Shown: piece by piece, positions 16,887 through 25,586 of the stretch
How the letters are laid out: each line of letters begins with the position of its first letter
Position numbering within the stretch: position 1 is the stretch's first letter
Notes under the pieces: generated by a model
Seen by the model: the letters and a program-made list of their open reading frames with translations, nothing else
Databases searched by the model: none
What the model was told of the DNA's origin: nothing
Translations under genes and position numbers: made by a program
Source: Microbacterium oleivorans
GTDB taxonomy: Bacteria; Actinomycetota; Actinomycetes; Actinomycetales; Microbacteriaceae
Assembly: GCF_013389665.1 (NCBI RefSeq)
Contig: NZ_CP058316.1
Span: 1,488,001-1,552,000, forward strand
Direction of reading: 5' to 3'
DNA length: 64,000 nt

Positions 16887-17975
16887 TCAGACTCCGGCGC
16901 GGACCTCGTCGAGGAACGGGTAGTCGACGTAGCCCTCGGCGGTCGAGCCGTAGAACAGCTCGGGGCGGGCATCGTTCAGCTCGGCGCGCTGCTCCCACCG
17001 CACCGCGAGGTCGGGGTTCGCGATGACGGGGCGCCCGACGGCGACGGCATCCGCCCAGTCGGCCGTCACGAGCGTCTCGGCCTCGTCGCGCGTCGTCGGC
17101 GACCCGAAGCCGGAGTTCAGGATGAAGGGCGCGCCGGCCGTGCGTCGAATGTGCTGCACGAGTTCGCCGGTCGGGTCGGCGCTCAGCACGTCGACGAAGG
17201 CGAGCTCCAGCGGAGCGAGTCCCTCGGCGACGGCGGTGTAGGTCGCTCGCGCGTCGGCGTCGTCGGTCTCGAGCACGCCCTGGATGTTGTGCTGGGGCGA
17301 CAACCGGATGCCGGTGCGGTCGGCGCCCACCGCTGCGGCGACGGCCCGCGTGACCTCGATCGCGAAGCGCGCCCGGTTCTCGGGCGATGCGCCGTATCCG
17401 TCGTCGCGGACGTTCGACTCGGGCGAGAGGAACTCGTGCACGAGGTAGCCGTTCGCGCCGTGCACCTCGACGCCGTCGAGGCCGGCGGCGATGGCGTTGC
17501 GTGCCGCCTGCGCGAACTGCAGGGCGACAACCGGGATCTCGTCTGCGGTCAGCGCGTGTGCCACGGGCAGATCGGCCTTGCCCTTCGGGGTGCGGGTCTG
17601 TCCGGGGGCGGCGAGCGCGCTCGGCCCGACGACGCGGTCCGCGCCGGTGATGTCGGGGTGCGAGACGCGCCCGCCGTGCATCAGCTGCATGACGATCGTG
17701 CCGCCGGCCTCGTGGACCGCGTCGGCGATGCGGCGCCAGCCCGCGATCTGCGCGTCGGTCTCGATGCCGGGCTGCCCCGGGTACGACTTGCCCTCGACCA
17801 CGGGCCACGTGCCCTCGGTGATGATGAGCCCCTGCCCCGCGCGCTGGCGGTAGTACTCGACCATGACGTCGGTGGGAACGCCGTCCTCTCCCGCACGGGT
17901 GCGGGTCAGCGGCGCCATGACGACGCGGTTCGAGAGGTTCAGGGTGCCGAAGACGGCGGGCTCGTACAGGCTCAT
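16887..17975 (-). CDS. old yellow enzyme family alkene reductase (NemA-like)
   Basis: A 362-residue FMN-dependent flavoenzyme that reduces activated C=C bonds or nitro groups with NAD(P)H. The FMN barrel start VVMAPLTRTRA, the substrate pair region HGANGYLVHEFLSP and the DGYGASPENRARF segment are all classic OYE signatures. LMHGGRVSHP is also present. The length is normal. Start ATG 17975; the 142-nt gap to pyrE holds no clear promoter. Physiological substrate is unknown, as for most of the family. Confidence 0.93.
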   Translation of the reverse strand: MSLYEPAVFGTLNLSNRVVMAPLTRTRAGEDGVPTDVMVEYYRQRAGQGLIITEGTWPVVEGKSYPGQPGIETDAQIAGWRRIADAVHEAGGTIVMQLMHGGRVSHPDITGADRVVGPSALAAPGQTRTPKGKADLPVAHALTADEIPVVALQFAQAARNAIAAGLDGVEVHGANGYLVHEFLSPESNVRDDGYGASPENRARFAIEVTRAVAAAVGADRTGIRLSPQHNIQGVLETDDADARATYTAVAEGLAPLELAFVDVLSADPTGELVQHIRRTAGAPFILNSGFGSPTTRDEAETLVTADWADAVAVGRPVIANPDLAVRWEQRAELNDARPELFYGSTAEGYVDYPFLDEVRAGV

Positions 17976-18117
17976 ACCTCAGCGCAACAGCCCGCGCACG
18001 ACGCACTATTCCTTGCGAGGCGGTTCGCCTGGCAGTTCATGCCCGTTCCCTCATGCGGATGCGGCGGATGCTGCCAACCCAGGCGCGGCGGGGCCGGCCC
18101 GCGCACGGCGGCGCGGA

Positions 18118-18696
18118 CTACTGCGGAGCGAGGCCGAGGTCGTCGAGGTCGATCGCGGCCAGCCACTGCAGGCCGGCCTCCTCGACCGCCGCCTGGGCGC
18201 CGGTCTTGCGGTCGACGATCACCGCGACGGCGACCGGCTCGGCGCCCTCGCGCCGCAGCGCTTCGACGGCCTTCAGAGCCGACTGGCCGGTGGTCGAGGT
18301 GTCTTCGACGACGACGACGCGCTTGCCCGCGAGATCCGCACCCTCGACCTGACGGCCACGACCGTGGTCCTTCGGCTCTTTGCGCACCACGAAGGCGTCG
18401 AGGGGCCGTCCGGCGTGCACCGACTCGTGCATCACGGCGTTGGCGATGGGGTCGGCGCCGAGGGTCAGACCGCCGACGGCCACGACGCCGTCGACATCCG
18501 CGATGAGGTCGAGCATGATGCGACCGATCGCGGGAGCCGCGCGGTGGTCGAGGGTCAGGCGCCGCATGTCGACGTAGTACGTCGCCTTCTTGCCGCTCGA
18601 GAGGGTGAAGTCCCCGTGGAACACCGCCTCGTCCTGGATGAGCCGGATGAGATCCTGGCGGTCGGCTTCGAGCTCGGGCGTGCCTGCGACGGTCAT
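18118..18696 (-). CDS. pyrE: orotate phosphoribosyltransferase
   Basis: PyrE joins orotate and PRPP to give OMP in pyrimidine synthesis. The 192-residue protein carries the PRPP-binding motif VVVVEDTSTTGQS, the FTLSSGKKATYYVDMR substrate segment near the N-terminus and the mobile-loop region KEPKDHGRG. Start ATG 18696 is fixed by a -10 box 6 nt upstream. It is separate from the usual pyr operon and lies just downstream of a phosphoesterase gene. Confidence 0.95.
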   Translation of the reverse strand: MTVAGTPELEADRQDLIRLIQDEAVFHGDFTLSSGKKATYYVDMRRLTLDHRAAPAIGRIMLDLIADVDGVVAVGGLTLGADPIANAVMHESVHAGRPLDAFVVRKEPKDHGRGRQVEGADLAGKRVVVVEDTSTTGQSALKAVEALRREGAEPVAVAVIVDRKTGAQAAVEEAGLQWLAAIDLDDLGLAPQ

Positions 18697-18702
18697 GCCC
18701 CG

Positions 18703-18708
18703 ATTCTA
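18703..18708 (-). promoter_or_regulatory. -10 box of pyrE (leaderless)
   Basis: TAGAAT on the minus strand, 6 nt before ATG 18696. It sits in the 40-nt gap after the phosphoesterase gene, so pyrE can be transcribed alone. Confidence 0.5.
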
Positions 18709-18736
18709 CGAGCGCCTCGGTGCCGGGCCGTGCCGC

Positions 18737-19231
18737 TCAGACCACGACGAGGTCGACGTCGCGCAGGTCGCCGGCGTCGATCGTGAGGGTCACGAAGGTC
18801 TTGTGCGGCTGGCGGCGCCGATCGGTCGGCGATCCGGGATTGAGCAGGCGCAGCCCGCGGGGCGTGGTGGTGTCCCACGGGATGTGGCTGTGACCGAACA
18901 CCAGGACGTCGTCGTCCGGGTAGGCGGCATCCATCCGCTTCTCGCGTCCGGTCGCCGGTCCGGTCTCGTGCACGACCGCCAGCCGCACGCCCTCGATGCT
19001 GCGGCGCGCCACCTCGGGCAGTCGCGCGCGGAGGTCGTCGCCGTCGTTGTTGCCCCAGACGCCCACCACCTCGCCGTGCTGCTCGAGCTCGTCGAGCACG
19101 CCCGTCGAGACCCAGTCGCCGGCGTGCACGATGAGGTCGGCGGCGTCGGCTGCCGCGAGCACGGCATCGGGCACGGCCCGCGCGCGCCCCGGGATGTGGG
19201 TGTCGGCGATGAGCAGCAGTCGCGTGGCCAT
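18737..19231 (-). CDS. YfcE/MJ0936-type metallophosphoesterase
   Basis: A 164-residue calcineurin-like phosphodiesterase. Metal-binding motifs appear in order: DTH near residue 10, GDW, GNND and GHSH. These define the small YfcE branch, which hydrolyses phosphodiester substrates with Mn2+ in vitro. The start is supported by TAGCGT 6 nt upstream. It is divergent from xth with back-to-back leaderless promoters. Natural substrate unknown. Confidence 0.88.
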   Translation of the reverse strand: MATRLLLIADTHIPGRARAVPDAVLAAADAADLIVHAGDWVSTGVLDELEQHGEVVGVWGNNDGDDLRARLPEVARRSIEGVRLAVVHETGPATGREKRMDAAYPDDDVLVFGHSHIPWDTTTPRGLRLLNPGSPTDRRRQPHKTFVTLTIDAGDLRDVDLVVV

Positions 19232-19237
19232 GCTCCG

Positions 19238-19243
19238 ACGCTA
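19238..19243 (-). promoter_or_regulatory. -10 box of the metallophosphoesterase (leaderless)
   Basis: TAGCGT on the minus strand, 6 nt before ATG 19231. Confidence 0.5.
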
Positions 19244-19314
19244 CCGATCACGGACGAGGCACGGACGGTCCCGGCCCGGACGGATGCCGCGACGGCGGCG
19301 TCCGCGGCCCGGAA

Positions 19315-19320
19315 TAGGCT
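19315..19320 (+). promoter_or_regulatory. -10 box of the exonuclease III gene (leaderless)
   Basis: TAGGCT 6 nt before ATG 19327. Confidence 0.5.
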
Positions 19321-19326
19321 TCCGGT

Positions 19327-20166
19327 ATGCGTCTTGCCACCTGGAACGTGAACTCCATCCGCGCTCGCGTGGACCGCATCGTCGGTTTCGCCGTCGACCA
19401 GGATGTCGACGTCCTCGCGATGCAGGAGATCAAGTGCAAGCCCGAGCAGTTCCCGATGGAGCAGTTCGAGGCCGCCGGCTACCATGTCGAGCTCCACGGG
19501 CTGAACCAGTGGAACGGCGTCGCGATCGCGAGCCGCGAGCCGATGACCGACGTGCAGATCGGCTTCCCCGGCATGCCCGGCTTCCTCAAGGGGCACGAGG
19601 GTCCCGACGCGCCGCTCGAAGCCCGCGCGATCGCCGCGACGGTCGGCGGCGTGCGGGTGTGGAGCCTGTACGTGCCCAACGGGCGGTCTCTCGATGACCC
19701 CCACTACGTCTACAAGCTGCACTGGCTGCAGGCGCTCGAGCAGTACACGCGTGACACGGTGGCCTCCGACCCCGCTCTTCCGCTCGCGCTCACCGGCGAC
19801 TTCAACATCTGCCCGACGCCCGAGGATGTGGGCGATCCCACCCTCGTCGAAGGCGTCACGACCCACGTGTCGCCGCCCGAACGGGCCGCGTTCCGGGCGC
19901 TCCTGGACGCGGGGCTGTCCGACACCGTGCGCCCGCTCGTGCCGACCGGCTACACCTACTGGGACTACAAGCAGCTCCGCTTCCCGCGCAACGAGGGGCT
20001 GCGGATCGACTTCATCCTGGGTTCGTCGGCCTTCGCCGACGCCGTCACGGGCGCCGCCATCCACCGCGACCAGCGCAAGGGCGAGGCGCCGAGCGATCAC
20101 GTCCCCGTCGTGGTCGACCTCGACCTCGACGCCGGGGAGGACGACGATCGCCCGATGATCTTCTGA
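19327..20166 (+). CDS. xth: exodeoxyribonuclease III / AP endonuclease
   Basis: A 279-residue base-excision repair nuclease that cuts 5' of abasic sites and trims 3' ends. Motifs run in the standard order: WNVNSIRARV, MQEIK (metal Glu), YVPNG, GDFNI, RIDFILGS and the catalytic SDHVPVVVDL. Full length. The start follows a -10 box by 6 nt. No repair neighbours. Confidence 0.95.
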   Translation: MRLATWNVNSIRARVDRIVGFAVDQDVDVLAMQEIKCKPEQFPMEQFEAAGYHVELHGLNQWNGVAIASREPMTDVQIGFPGMPGFLKGHEGPDAPLEARAIAATVGGVRVWSLYVPNGRSLDDPHYVYKLHWLQALEQYTRDTVASDPALPLALTGDFNICPTPEDVGDPTLVEGVTTHVSPPERAAFRALLDAGLSDTVRPLVPTGYTYWDYKQLRFPRNEGLRIDFILGSSAFADAVTGAAIHRDQRKGEAPSDHVPVVVDLDLDAGEDDDRPMIF

Positions 20167-20222
20167 CGCCGGATGCCGCTCGCGTCCCCCACACGGGGGA
20201 TGCCCGCCGGTGGACCCACCCG

Positions 20223-20228
20223 TAGCGT
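20223..20228 (+). promoter_or_regulatory. -10 box of the sensor kinase gene
   Basis: TAGCGT 7 nt before ATG 20236. A GGGAGG run also lies before the start, so either a leaderless or a short-leader mRNA is possible. Confidence 0.45.
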
Positions 20229-20235
20229 GGGAGGC

Positions 20236-21546
20236 ATGTCCGTGGCCTCCACCGTTCCCACCGAGCGCCGGGCGCCGACCCGCGAGCAGCTGCGCAACGA
20301 CCTCTGGCTCGCGGGAGCGATGCTGGTCAGCGCCATCCTCAGCACCTGGCTCGGTCACGTCGCCCAGGTGTGGGGCGCCGATCCGCCCCACCTGGGCTGG
20401 GGTCTGCTCTACTGCCTCGCGCTGACCGCCCCGCTCGCGTTGCGTCGCCGCGTGCCCGAGGCGGCGTTGATCGTCGTCGCGGCCGTCTACTTCGTCGGGA
20501 TGTCGGTGCACATCCCGGAGATGTACGTCGGCAGCATCGCGCTGTTCATCGCGATGTACTCCGTGGGGGCGTGGGTCATCGATCGCCGCCGCGCGATGAT
20601 CGTGCGGGTCGTCGTGATCGTCGGGATGTTCTTCTGGCTCATAGCGGCGATGTTCCAGGCGGCCAGTGATCCGGGCGGCGAGACGGCGGCGGAGTTCTCG
20701 CTCTTCTCTCCCGTCGCCGCGCTGATGATGCTGCAGTTCCTGTTCAACGTCGTCTTCTTCGCCGGCGCCTTCGCCTTCGGCGAGCGCGCCTATGCCGAGG
20801 CCCTCAGCCGCGAGACGCTCGAGCAGCGCACGCGCGAGCTCGAGCGCGAGCGCGAGATCACCGCGGCACAGGCCGTGGCCCTGGACCGGGTGCGCATCGC
20901 GCGCGAGCTGCACGACGTCGTCGCCCACCACGTCTCGGCGATGGGGGTCCAGGCGGGCGCCGCACGCACGGTGCTCGAGCACGACCCGGACGCCGCCCGT
21001 CGGGCGCTGACCGTCGTCGAGGAGTCGGCGCGCGCCTCGCTGGTGGAGTTGCGGCAGCTGCTGGAGACGCTGCGGACACCCGATGCGGTCTCGCCCGGTG
21101 ACTCGACGCTCCGGCTCGAGGCGATCGGCGAGCTCGTCCGTTACGCGACCGAGAACGGGATGCCCACGACGTTCAGTGTGGTCGGGGCTCCGGTGGCCGC
21201 ATCCGAGGTGGCGCAGGTGAACCTCTACCGGATCGCACAGGAGGCGCTCACCAACGCTCGGCGACACGGCGGCCCCGACGCGCGCGCCGACGTCCGGCTG
21301 CGCTTCGACGGCGACGAGATCGAACTCGACGTGGCCAACGACGGGCGGGTGCGTTACGGCGGCACGCCGGGGCTCGGGCTGGTCGGGATGCGCGAACGCG
21401 CGGCGGCATCGGGCGGATGGCTCGAGGCCGCGCCGCGGCCGCGCGGCGGCTTCCTCGTCCGTGCCCGCGTGCCCGCCGGGGCGAGCCGTGCCGCCGGGAC
21501 CGCCGAGACGGTCGCCGACGGCAGCGAACACGGAGTCCTCGCGTGA
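20236..21546 (+). CDS. NarL-type sensor histidine kinase
   Basis: A 436-residue kinase with about five N-terminal TM helices and almost no extracellular domain, so it may sense the membrane. A short coiled region follows (about 185-215, TRELEREREITAAQ). The HisKA_3 box has phospho-acceptor His226 in RELHDVVAHH. The ATPase shows the N box QEALTNARRHG and the G box GLGLVGMRERA. Its stop overlaps the regulator's GTG, so kinase and regulator are one coupled pair. Signal unknown. Confidence 0.92.
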   Translation: MSVASTVPTERRAPTREQLRNDLWLAGAMLVSAILSTWLGHVAQVWGADPPHLGWGLLYCLALTAPLALRRRVPEAALIVVAAVYFVGMSVHIPEMYVGSIALFIAMYSVGAWVIDRRRAMIVRVVVIVGMFFWLIAAMFQAASDPGGETAAEFSLFSPVAALMMLQFLFNVVFFAGAFAFGERAYAEALSRETLEQRTRELEREREITAAQAVALDRVRIARELHDVVAHHVSAMGVQAGAARTVLEHDPDAARRALTVVEESARASLVELRQLLETLRTPDAVSPGDSTLRLEAIGELVRYATENGMPTTFSVVGAPVAASEVAQVNLYRIAQEALTNARRHGGPDARADVRLRFDGDEIELDVANDGRVRYGGTPGLGLVGMRERAAASGGWLEAAPRPRGGFLVRARVPAGASRAAGTAETVADGSEHGVLA

Positions 21547-22259
21547 CCGGCACCGCGGCCGCCCCGGGCCCGTCGCCCACCACCGTCGTGCTGGTGGACG
21601 ACCACGCCGTGATGCGGGCGGGCTTCCGGATGATCCTCGAGGCGGCGGGCGACATCGCCGTGGTCGGCGAGGCCGGCGACGGCGCGCAGGCGATCGAGAC
21701 CGTCGCTCGGCTCCGCCCCGACGTGGTGTTCATGGACGTGCAGATGCCCGTGCTCGACGGTCTCGAGGCCACCCGGCGCATCGTCGCCGAGCCCGAGAAC
21801 ACCGCCGCCGTCGTCGTGGTGACGACGTTCGATCGCGACGACTACCTGTTCCAAGCCCTTCAGGCCGGGGCGAGCGGGTTCCTGCTGAAGAACGCCGGCC
21901 CCGAGGAGCTGACATCCGCCGTGCGCGTCGCTGCGGCCGGCGACGCGCTGCTCGCGCCGGAGGTGACCCGGCGGGTCATCGAGCGCTTCGCGACAGCGGG
22001 CGCGGAAGCCGTCGACTCACCGGCCCCATCGCCCGCGTCGGCGCCGCGCCCGGCGACGGCGGCCGATCACGGTCTCACCGACCGCGAGGCCGAGGTGCTG
22101 CGCCTGCTGGCGCGGGCGCTGAGCAACGCCGAGATCGCGCGCGAGCTCTTCATCGGCGACGCGACGGTGAAGACGCACGTGTCGAACATCCTCATCAAGC
22201 TGGGCGCACGTGACCGCGTTGCGGCCGTCGTGTTCGCTCACCGCAACGGTCTGGTCTGA
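21543..22259 (+). CDS. NarL/LuxR-family response regulator
   Basis: A 238-residue partner of the upstream kinase. The receiver domain has acidic DD at 19-20, phospho-acceptor Asp65 in FMDVQMP and the conserved Lys in FLLKNAG. After a Pro/Ala-rich linker, the C-terminal LuxR HTH shows LTDREAEVLRLLARALSN and VKTHVSNILIKL. GTG 21543 overlaps the kinase stop by 4 nt (GTGA). Target genes cannot be read here. The convergent GT87-type gene is not an obvious target. Confidence 0.93.
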   Translation: MTGTAAAPGPSPTTVVLVDDHAVMRAGFRMILEAAGDIAVVGEAGDGAQAIETVARLRPDVVFMDVQMPVLDGLEATRRIVAEPENTAAVVVVTTFDRDDYLFQALQAGASGFLLKNAGPEELTSAVRVAAAGDALLAPEVTRRVIERFATAGAEAVDSPAPSPASAPRPATAADHGLTDREAEVLRLLARALSNAEIARELFIGDATVKTHVSNILIKLGARDRVAAVVFAHRNGLV

Positions 22260-22287
22260 GCCGAGGCGCCGCCCCGGGCCGGGGGGG

Positions 22288-23625
22288 TCACGCGGGGTCG
22301 GACACCGGCGAGAGGGCGGGATGGGGCGCGGGACGCGCGAGGACCGCAGTCGCGGGCCGCGTCATCGCCACCCGCCACAGCGCCTGCACGCTCCAGACGA
22401 ACAGCGCCACGAGCAGCACGTTGCGTGCCAGCAGCAGGCTCGCCGCGAACGCGTCGCCGCCCACGAGCGGCATGTAGAAGATCGGGAAGACGAGGGTGGT
22501 CAGCAGGCTCGTCACCGCCATCCACCGGGCGGGGGTGCGCCAGCGCTCGGGCTCGACGAGGAGGCCCACCACGACGATCGGGGCGAGCCACAGCATGTAC
22601 TGCGGCGAGCCGACCTTGTTGAAGACGATGAGAGCGGCCGTCATCGCGAACGCGCCGAGCACGACGAGGCGGCTCTCGGCCAGATCGGTGCGCACCGCGC
22701 GCGCCACCCAGGTCGCGCGCGCCCGCAGGAGCAGCACGGCGATGGCGACGAACGCGGCGATCATCAACCATCCGACGACCTCGCCCGCTGCCGTCGCGCC
22801 GTGGCCGATGACCTCGCGCGTGGCGAGCTCGTAGTTCTGCCGGATGCGGGCTCCCGGCATGTTCCAGATGGTCGCCCACACCCACGGCGTGGCGATCGGC
22901 GCCTCGAGCTGCGGCGCGCGCTGGCCCTGGATCGTCAGGAAGCTGAGCAGGTTCGACGCGCCGCCCGCGGCGACGATCCCGGCCACGATCACGGCACTGG
23001 CGCCCAAGCCGCCGAGCGCGACCCGCCGGCGTCCACGGCACACCGCGACGACGGCGGCGGCGATCGCGGCGGGCCACACCTTGATCCAGGTGGCGAGCGC
23101 GATCAGCGCCCCCGCGACGACGGGTCGGCGCGCCACCCACACGAGCCCGGCGATCGCCAGCGGTGCCGCCACCCCCTCGAGACGCAGCATCGACACCGGC
23201 GCGAGCAGGAGCACGCTGAGCAGCCAGTACCAGGCCGCCGGATAGGCCGAGATGCGCTGCAGCCTGCCCCCCGCGATCGAGACGATCGCGAGCCAGTTCG
23301 CCGCGGTCAACATCAGCAGCCACACGAGCTGGTAGAGGTAGGGGCCGAACGCGATGGGGGCGACGACCGGCAGGAGCGCGCCGGCGGGATACACCCAGGT
23401 GAAGTCGATGATCGGCCACGTGCCCTGCACCGCATCCTGCGCCCACTGCCGGTACAGCGGCAGATCGCCCTCGGTGCCGCCGGCGATGATCAGCGGCGAC
23501 AGAGCCAGGATGTAAGCGATGTGGAAGGCGGCGAACCCCGTCACCAGGCCGCGTCGCGTGTGGCCGAATGCCACCAGACGTCGCCGGCGCGTGGCGGGGA
23601 AAGGGGCACCCGGGTGAGAGGTCAC
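22288..23625 (-). CDS. GT87-like polyprenyl-phosphate mannosyltransferase (DUF2029)
   Basis: A 445-residue multi-TM protein of the GT-C fold, like mycobacterial PimE and alpha-1,2-mannosyltransferases that use polyprenyl-phosphate-mannose outside the membrane. The first extracellular loop has the acidic GTEGDLPLYRQWA segment expected to hold the catalytic Asp, and WVYPAGALLP and KVGSPQYMLWL follow family patterns. I place the start at GTG 23625 because TATGAT lies exactly 6 nt upstream; an ATG at 23649 is the alternative. It may decorate lipoglycans. Sugar and acceptor are inferred. Confidence 0.78.
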   Translation of the reverse strand: MTSHPGAPFPATRRRRLVAFGHTRRGLVTGFAAFHIAYILALSPLIIAGGTEGDLPLYRQWAQDAVQGTWPIIDFTWVYPAGALLPVVAPIAFGPYLYQLVWLLMLTAANWLAIVSIAGGRLQRISAYPAAWYWLLSVLLLAPVSMLRLEGVAAPLAIAGLVWVARRPVVAGALIALATWIKVWPAAIAAAVVAVCRGRRRVALGGLGASAVIVAGIVAAGGASNLLSFLTIQGQRAPQLEAPIATPWVWATIWNMPGARIRQNYELATREVIGHGATAAGEVVGWLMIAAFVAIAVLLLRARATWVARAVRTDLAESRLVVLGAFAMTAALIVFNKVGSPQYMLWLAPIVVVGLLVEPERWRTPARWMAVTSLLTTLVFPIFYMPLVGGDAFAASLLLARNVLLVALFVWSVQALWRVAMTRPATAVLARPAPHPALSPVSDPA

Positions 23626-23631
23626 CCGCGC

Positions 23632-23637
23632 ATCATA
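23632..23637 (-). promoter_or_regulatory. -10 box deciding the GTG start of the GT87-like gene
   Basis: TATGAT on the minus strand, 6 nt before GTG 23625 and inside the longer ATG-initiated frame. Confidence 0.45.
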
Positions 23638-23681
23638 GGCCTCCGACATAGCGGCCCGATGAATCGCGATTCCGGCCGGTC

Positions 23682-25508
23682 TCAGTGGCGGTGTGCGGCA
23701 CGTCCGGCGTGACCGGCGAGGGCGTCGGCCGCCCCGACGAGTGCGAGGTGCGACAGCGCCTGCGGGGTGTTCCCCCGATGGCTCCCGGCCGTGACGTCGT
23801 ACTCCTCCGACAGCAGCCCGACGTCGTTCGCGATGGCGCAGAGGCGGTCCATGAGGTCGGTCGCGTCAGCGGTGCGGCCGGTCGCGGCGTACTGCTCGAC
23901 GAGCCAGAACGAGCAGGCCAGGAAGGGATGCTCGCCGCCGGGGAGTCCGTCCGCGCCCGCCTCGGTGCGGTATCGCAGCACGAGGCCGTCCCGGAGCAGC
24001 GTCTGCTCGATGCGCGCGACGGTCGCGAGCATGCGCGGGTCGTCGGCCCGGCAGAATCCCACGGCGGGCAGCAGCAGCAGCGAGGCGTCGACCTCGTCGG
24101 TGCCGGCGTACTGCGTGAAGTGGCCGCCGGCGGCATCCACCCCGTGCTCGTCGATCTCGGCCCGCACGCCCTCGCGGAGACGCCGCCACGTCTCGACGTC
24201 GCCGTCGAGCCCGTGCTCCTCGACCGCTCGGACCCCGCGATCGAGGGCCGCCCACACCATGACGCGCGAGTGCGTGAAGCGCTGCGGCTCGCCGCGCATC
24301 TCCCAGATGCCGTGGTCGGGCCGGTCGATCTCGGCGACCACCTGATCGAGGAGGGCGCGCTGCAACGCCCACGAGAAGCCGGTCTCGGCGACCCCGCCCA
24401 GGCGGGCCGCCTCGAGGGCGACCATGACCTCGCCGATCACGTCCGCCTGGTACTGGTCGACCGCGCCGTTGCCGATGCGCACCGGCGCCGATCCGGCATA
24501 CCCGGGAAGGTTCGCCAGCTCGCGTTCGGGCAGGTCGCGCTCGCCGGCGATCCCGTACATGATCTGCACGTCGGCCGGGTCTCCGGCGACGGCACGCAGC
24601 AGCCAGTCGCGCCAGCGAACGGCCGCCTCGAGATAGCCGTGCGCGATGTAGGCCTCGAGCGTGAGAGCTGCGTCGCGGAGCCAGACGTACCGGTAGTCCC
24701 AGTTGCGCGTGCCCCCCAGCTCCTCGGGAAGCGACGTCGTCGCGGCCGCGACGATGCCGCCGGTCTCGGCGTGGGTGAGCGCCCGCAGCACGAGCAGGGA
24801 GCGCAGCACGCGATCACCCCAACGACCCGCGCGATCGATGCGCCGCGCCCACGACGACCACCACGTCCGCGCACGCTCGATCGCGACGTCGACGTCGAAC
24901 GGCCGGGGGATGTCGCGGTACGACGGCTCCCACCGGAGCACCGAGTCCACGATGCGGCCCGCGGTCACGCTCCACTCGGCGCGATGCCGCGTGTCGGCGG
25001 CCGTCATCCGCGGGCCGCGGATGGTCACCGCGTCGGGACCGGCCACCGCCAGCAGCACGCCGGTCGGCAGCTCCCCGTCGGAGGCGGTCGCGAGCGGAGC
25101 GAGCTGGCGCACCCACGGCACCGCCCGCGCGTAGTCGAACCGCAGCCGGAGTTCGCTCGCGAACCCGACCTCTCCCGAGACCCCCACCACGCGGCGCACG
25201 ACCGCTTCGACGCCGTCGTCGACCGGCATGAACTCGTGCACCTCGGCGACGCCGGTCGCGCACTCCCACCGGGTGACGAGGACGAAGGTGTCGCCGTCGT
25301 ATCGCCGCGTGGCCGTCGCGGCCGGGTCGGTCGGTCGCAGGCTCCAGCGACCGTGCGTCCGGTCGCCGAGCAGGGCGGCGAAGATCGAACCCGAGTCGTA
25401 ACGCGGCAGGCAGAGCCAGTCGATACTGCCCTCGTCCGACACCAGGGCCGCGCTGCGGCAGTTGCTCAGCAGGGCGTAGCTCTCGATCGGCACGGGCACC
25501 GACGACAT
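23682..25508 (-). CDS. GH15 family glucoamylase/trehalase-like hydrolase
   Basis: A 608-residue inverting glycosidase with the N-terminal beta-sandwich (SYALLSNCRSAALVSDEGSI) and C-terminal (alpha/alpha)6 barrel of GH15. The NWDYRYVWLRDA segment and the late GLLSEEYD, which carries a catalytic Glu, are typical of the actinobacterial branch that includes mycobacterial trehalase. No signal peptide, so it acts in the cytoplasm on trehalose or short glucans. Start ATG 25508 is divergent from the G6PD gene with a 78-nt gap; the glucose released would suit that neighbour. Confidence 0.9.
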   Translation of the reverse strand: MSSVPVPIESYALLSNCRSAALVSDEGSIDWLCLPRYDSGSIFAALLGDRTHGRWSLRPTDPAATATRRYDGDTFVLVTRWECATGVAEVHEFMPVDDGVEAVVRRVVGVSGEVGFASELRLRFDYARAVPWVRQLAPLATASDGELPTGVLLAVAGPDAVTIRGPRMTAADTRHRAEWSVTAGRIVDSVLRWEPSYRDIPRPFDVDVAIERARTWWSSWARRIDRAGRWGDRVLRSLLVLRALTHAETGGIVAAATTSLPEELGGTRNWDYRYVWLRDAALTLEAYIAHGYLEAAVRWRDWLLRAVAGDPADVQIMYGIAGERDLPERELANLPGYAGSAPVRIGNGAVDQYQADVIGEVMVALEAARLGGVAETGFSWALQRALLDQVVAEIDRPDHGIWEMRGEPQRFTHSRVMVWAALDRGVRAVEEHGLDGDVETWRRLREGVRAEIDEHGVDAAGGHFTQYAGTDEVDASLLLLPAVGFCRADDPRMLATVARIEQTLLRDGLVLRYRTEAGADGLPGGEHPFLACSFWLVEQYAATGRTADATDLMDRLCAIANDVGLLSEEYDVTAGSHRGNTPQALSHLALVGAADALAGHAGRAAHRH

Positions 25509-25573
25509 TGTTGCTGTCGCGACGCGCGCGGGCAAGCGCGGGTCCGCGGCAGGCGCGCTGCGCCGACGCTCGG

Positions 25574-25579
25574 TAGCCT
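25574..25579 (+). promoter_or_regulatory. -10 box of the G6PD-like gene (leaderless)
   Basis: TAGCCT 7 nt before ATG 25587. Confidence 0.45.
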
Positions 25580-25586
25580 GACGGCC

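Noticed and set aside
18790..21531. 913-codon minus-strand frame opposite xth and the sensor kinase
   Set aside because: No recognisable domain. The plus-strand genes carry complete motif sets and promoters.
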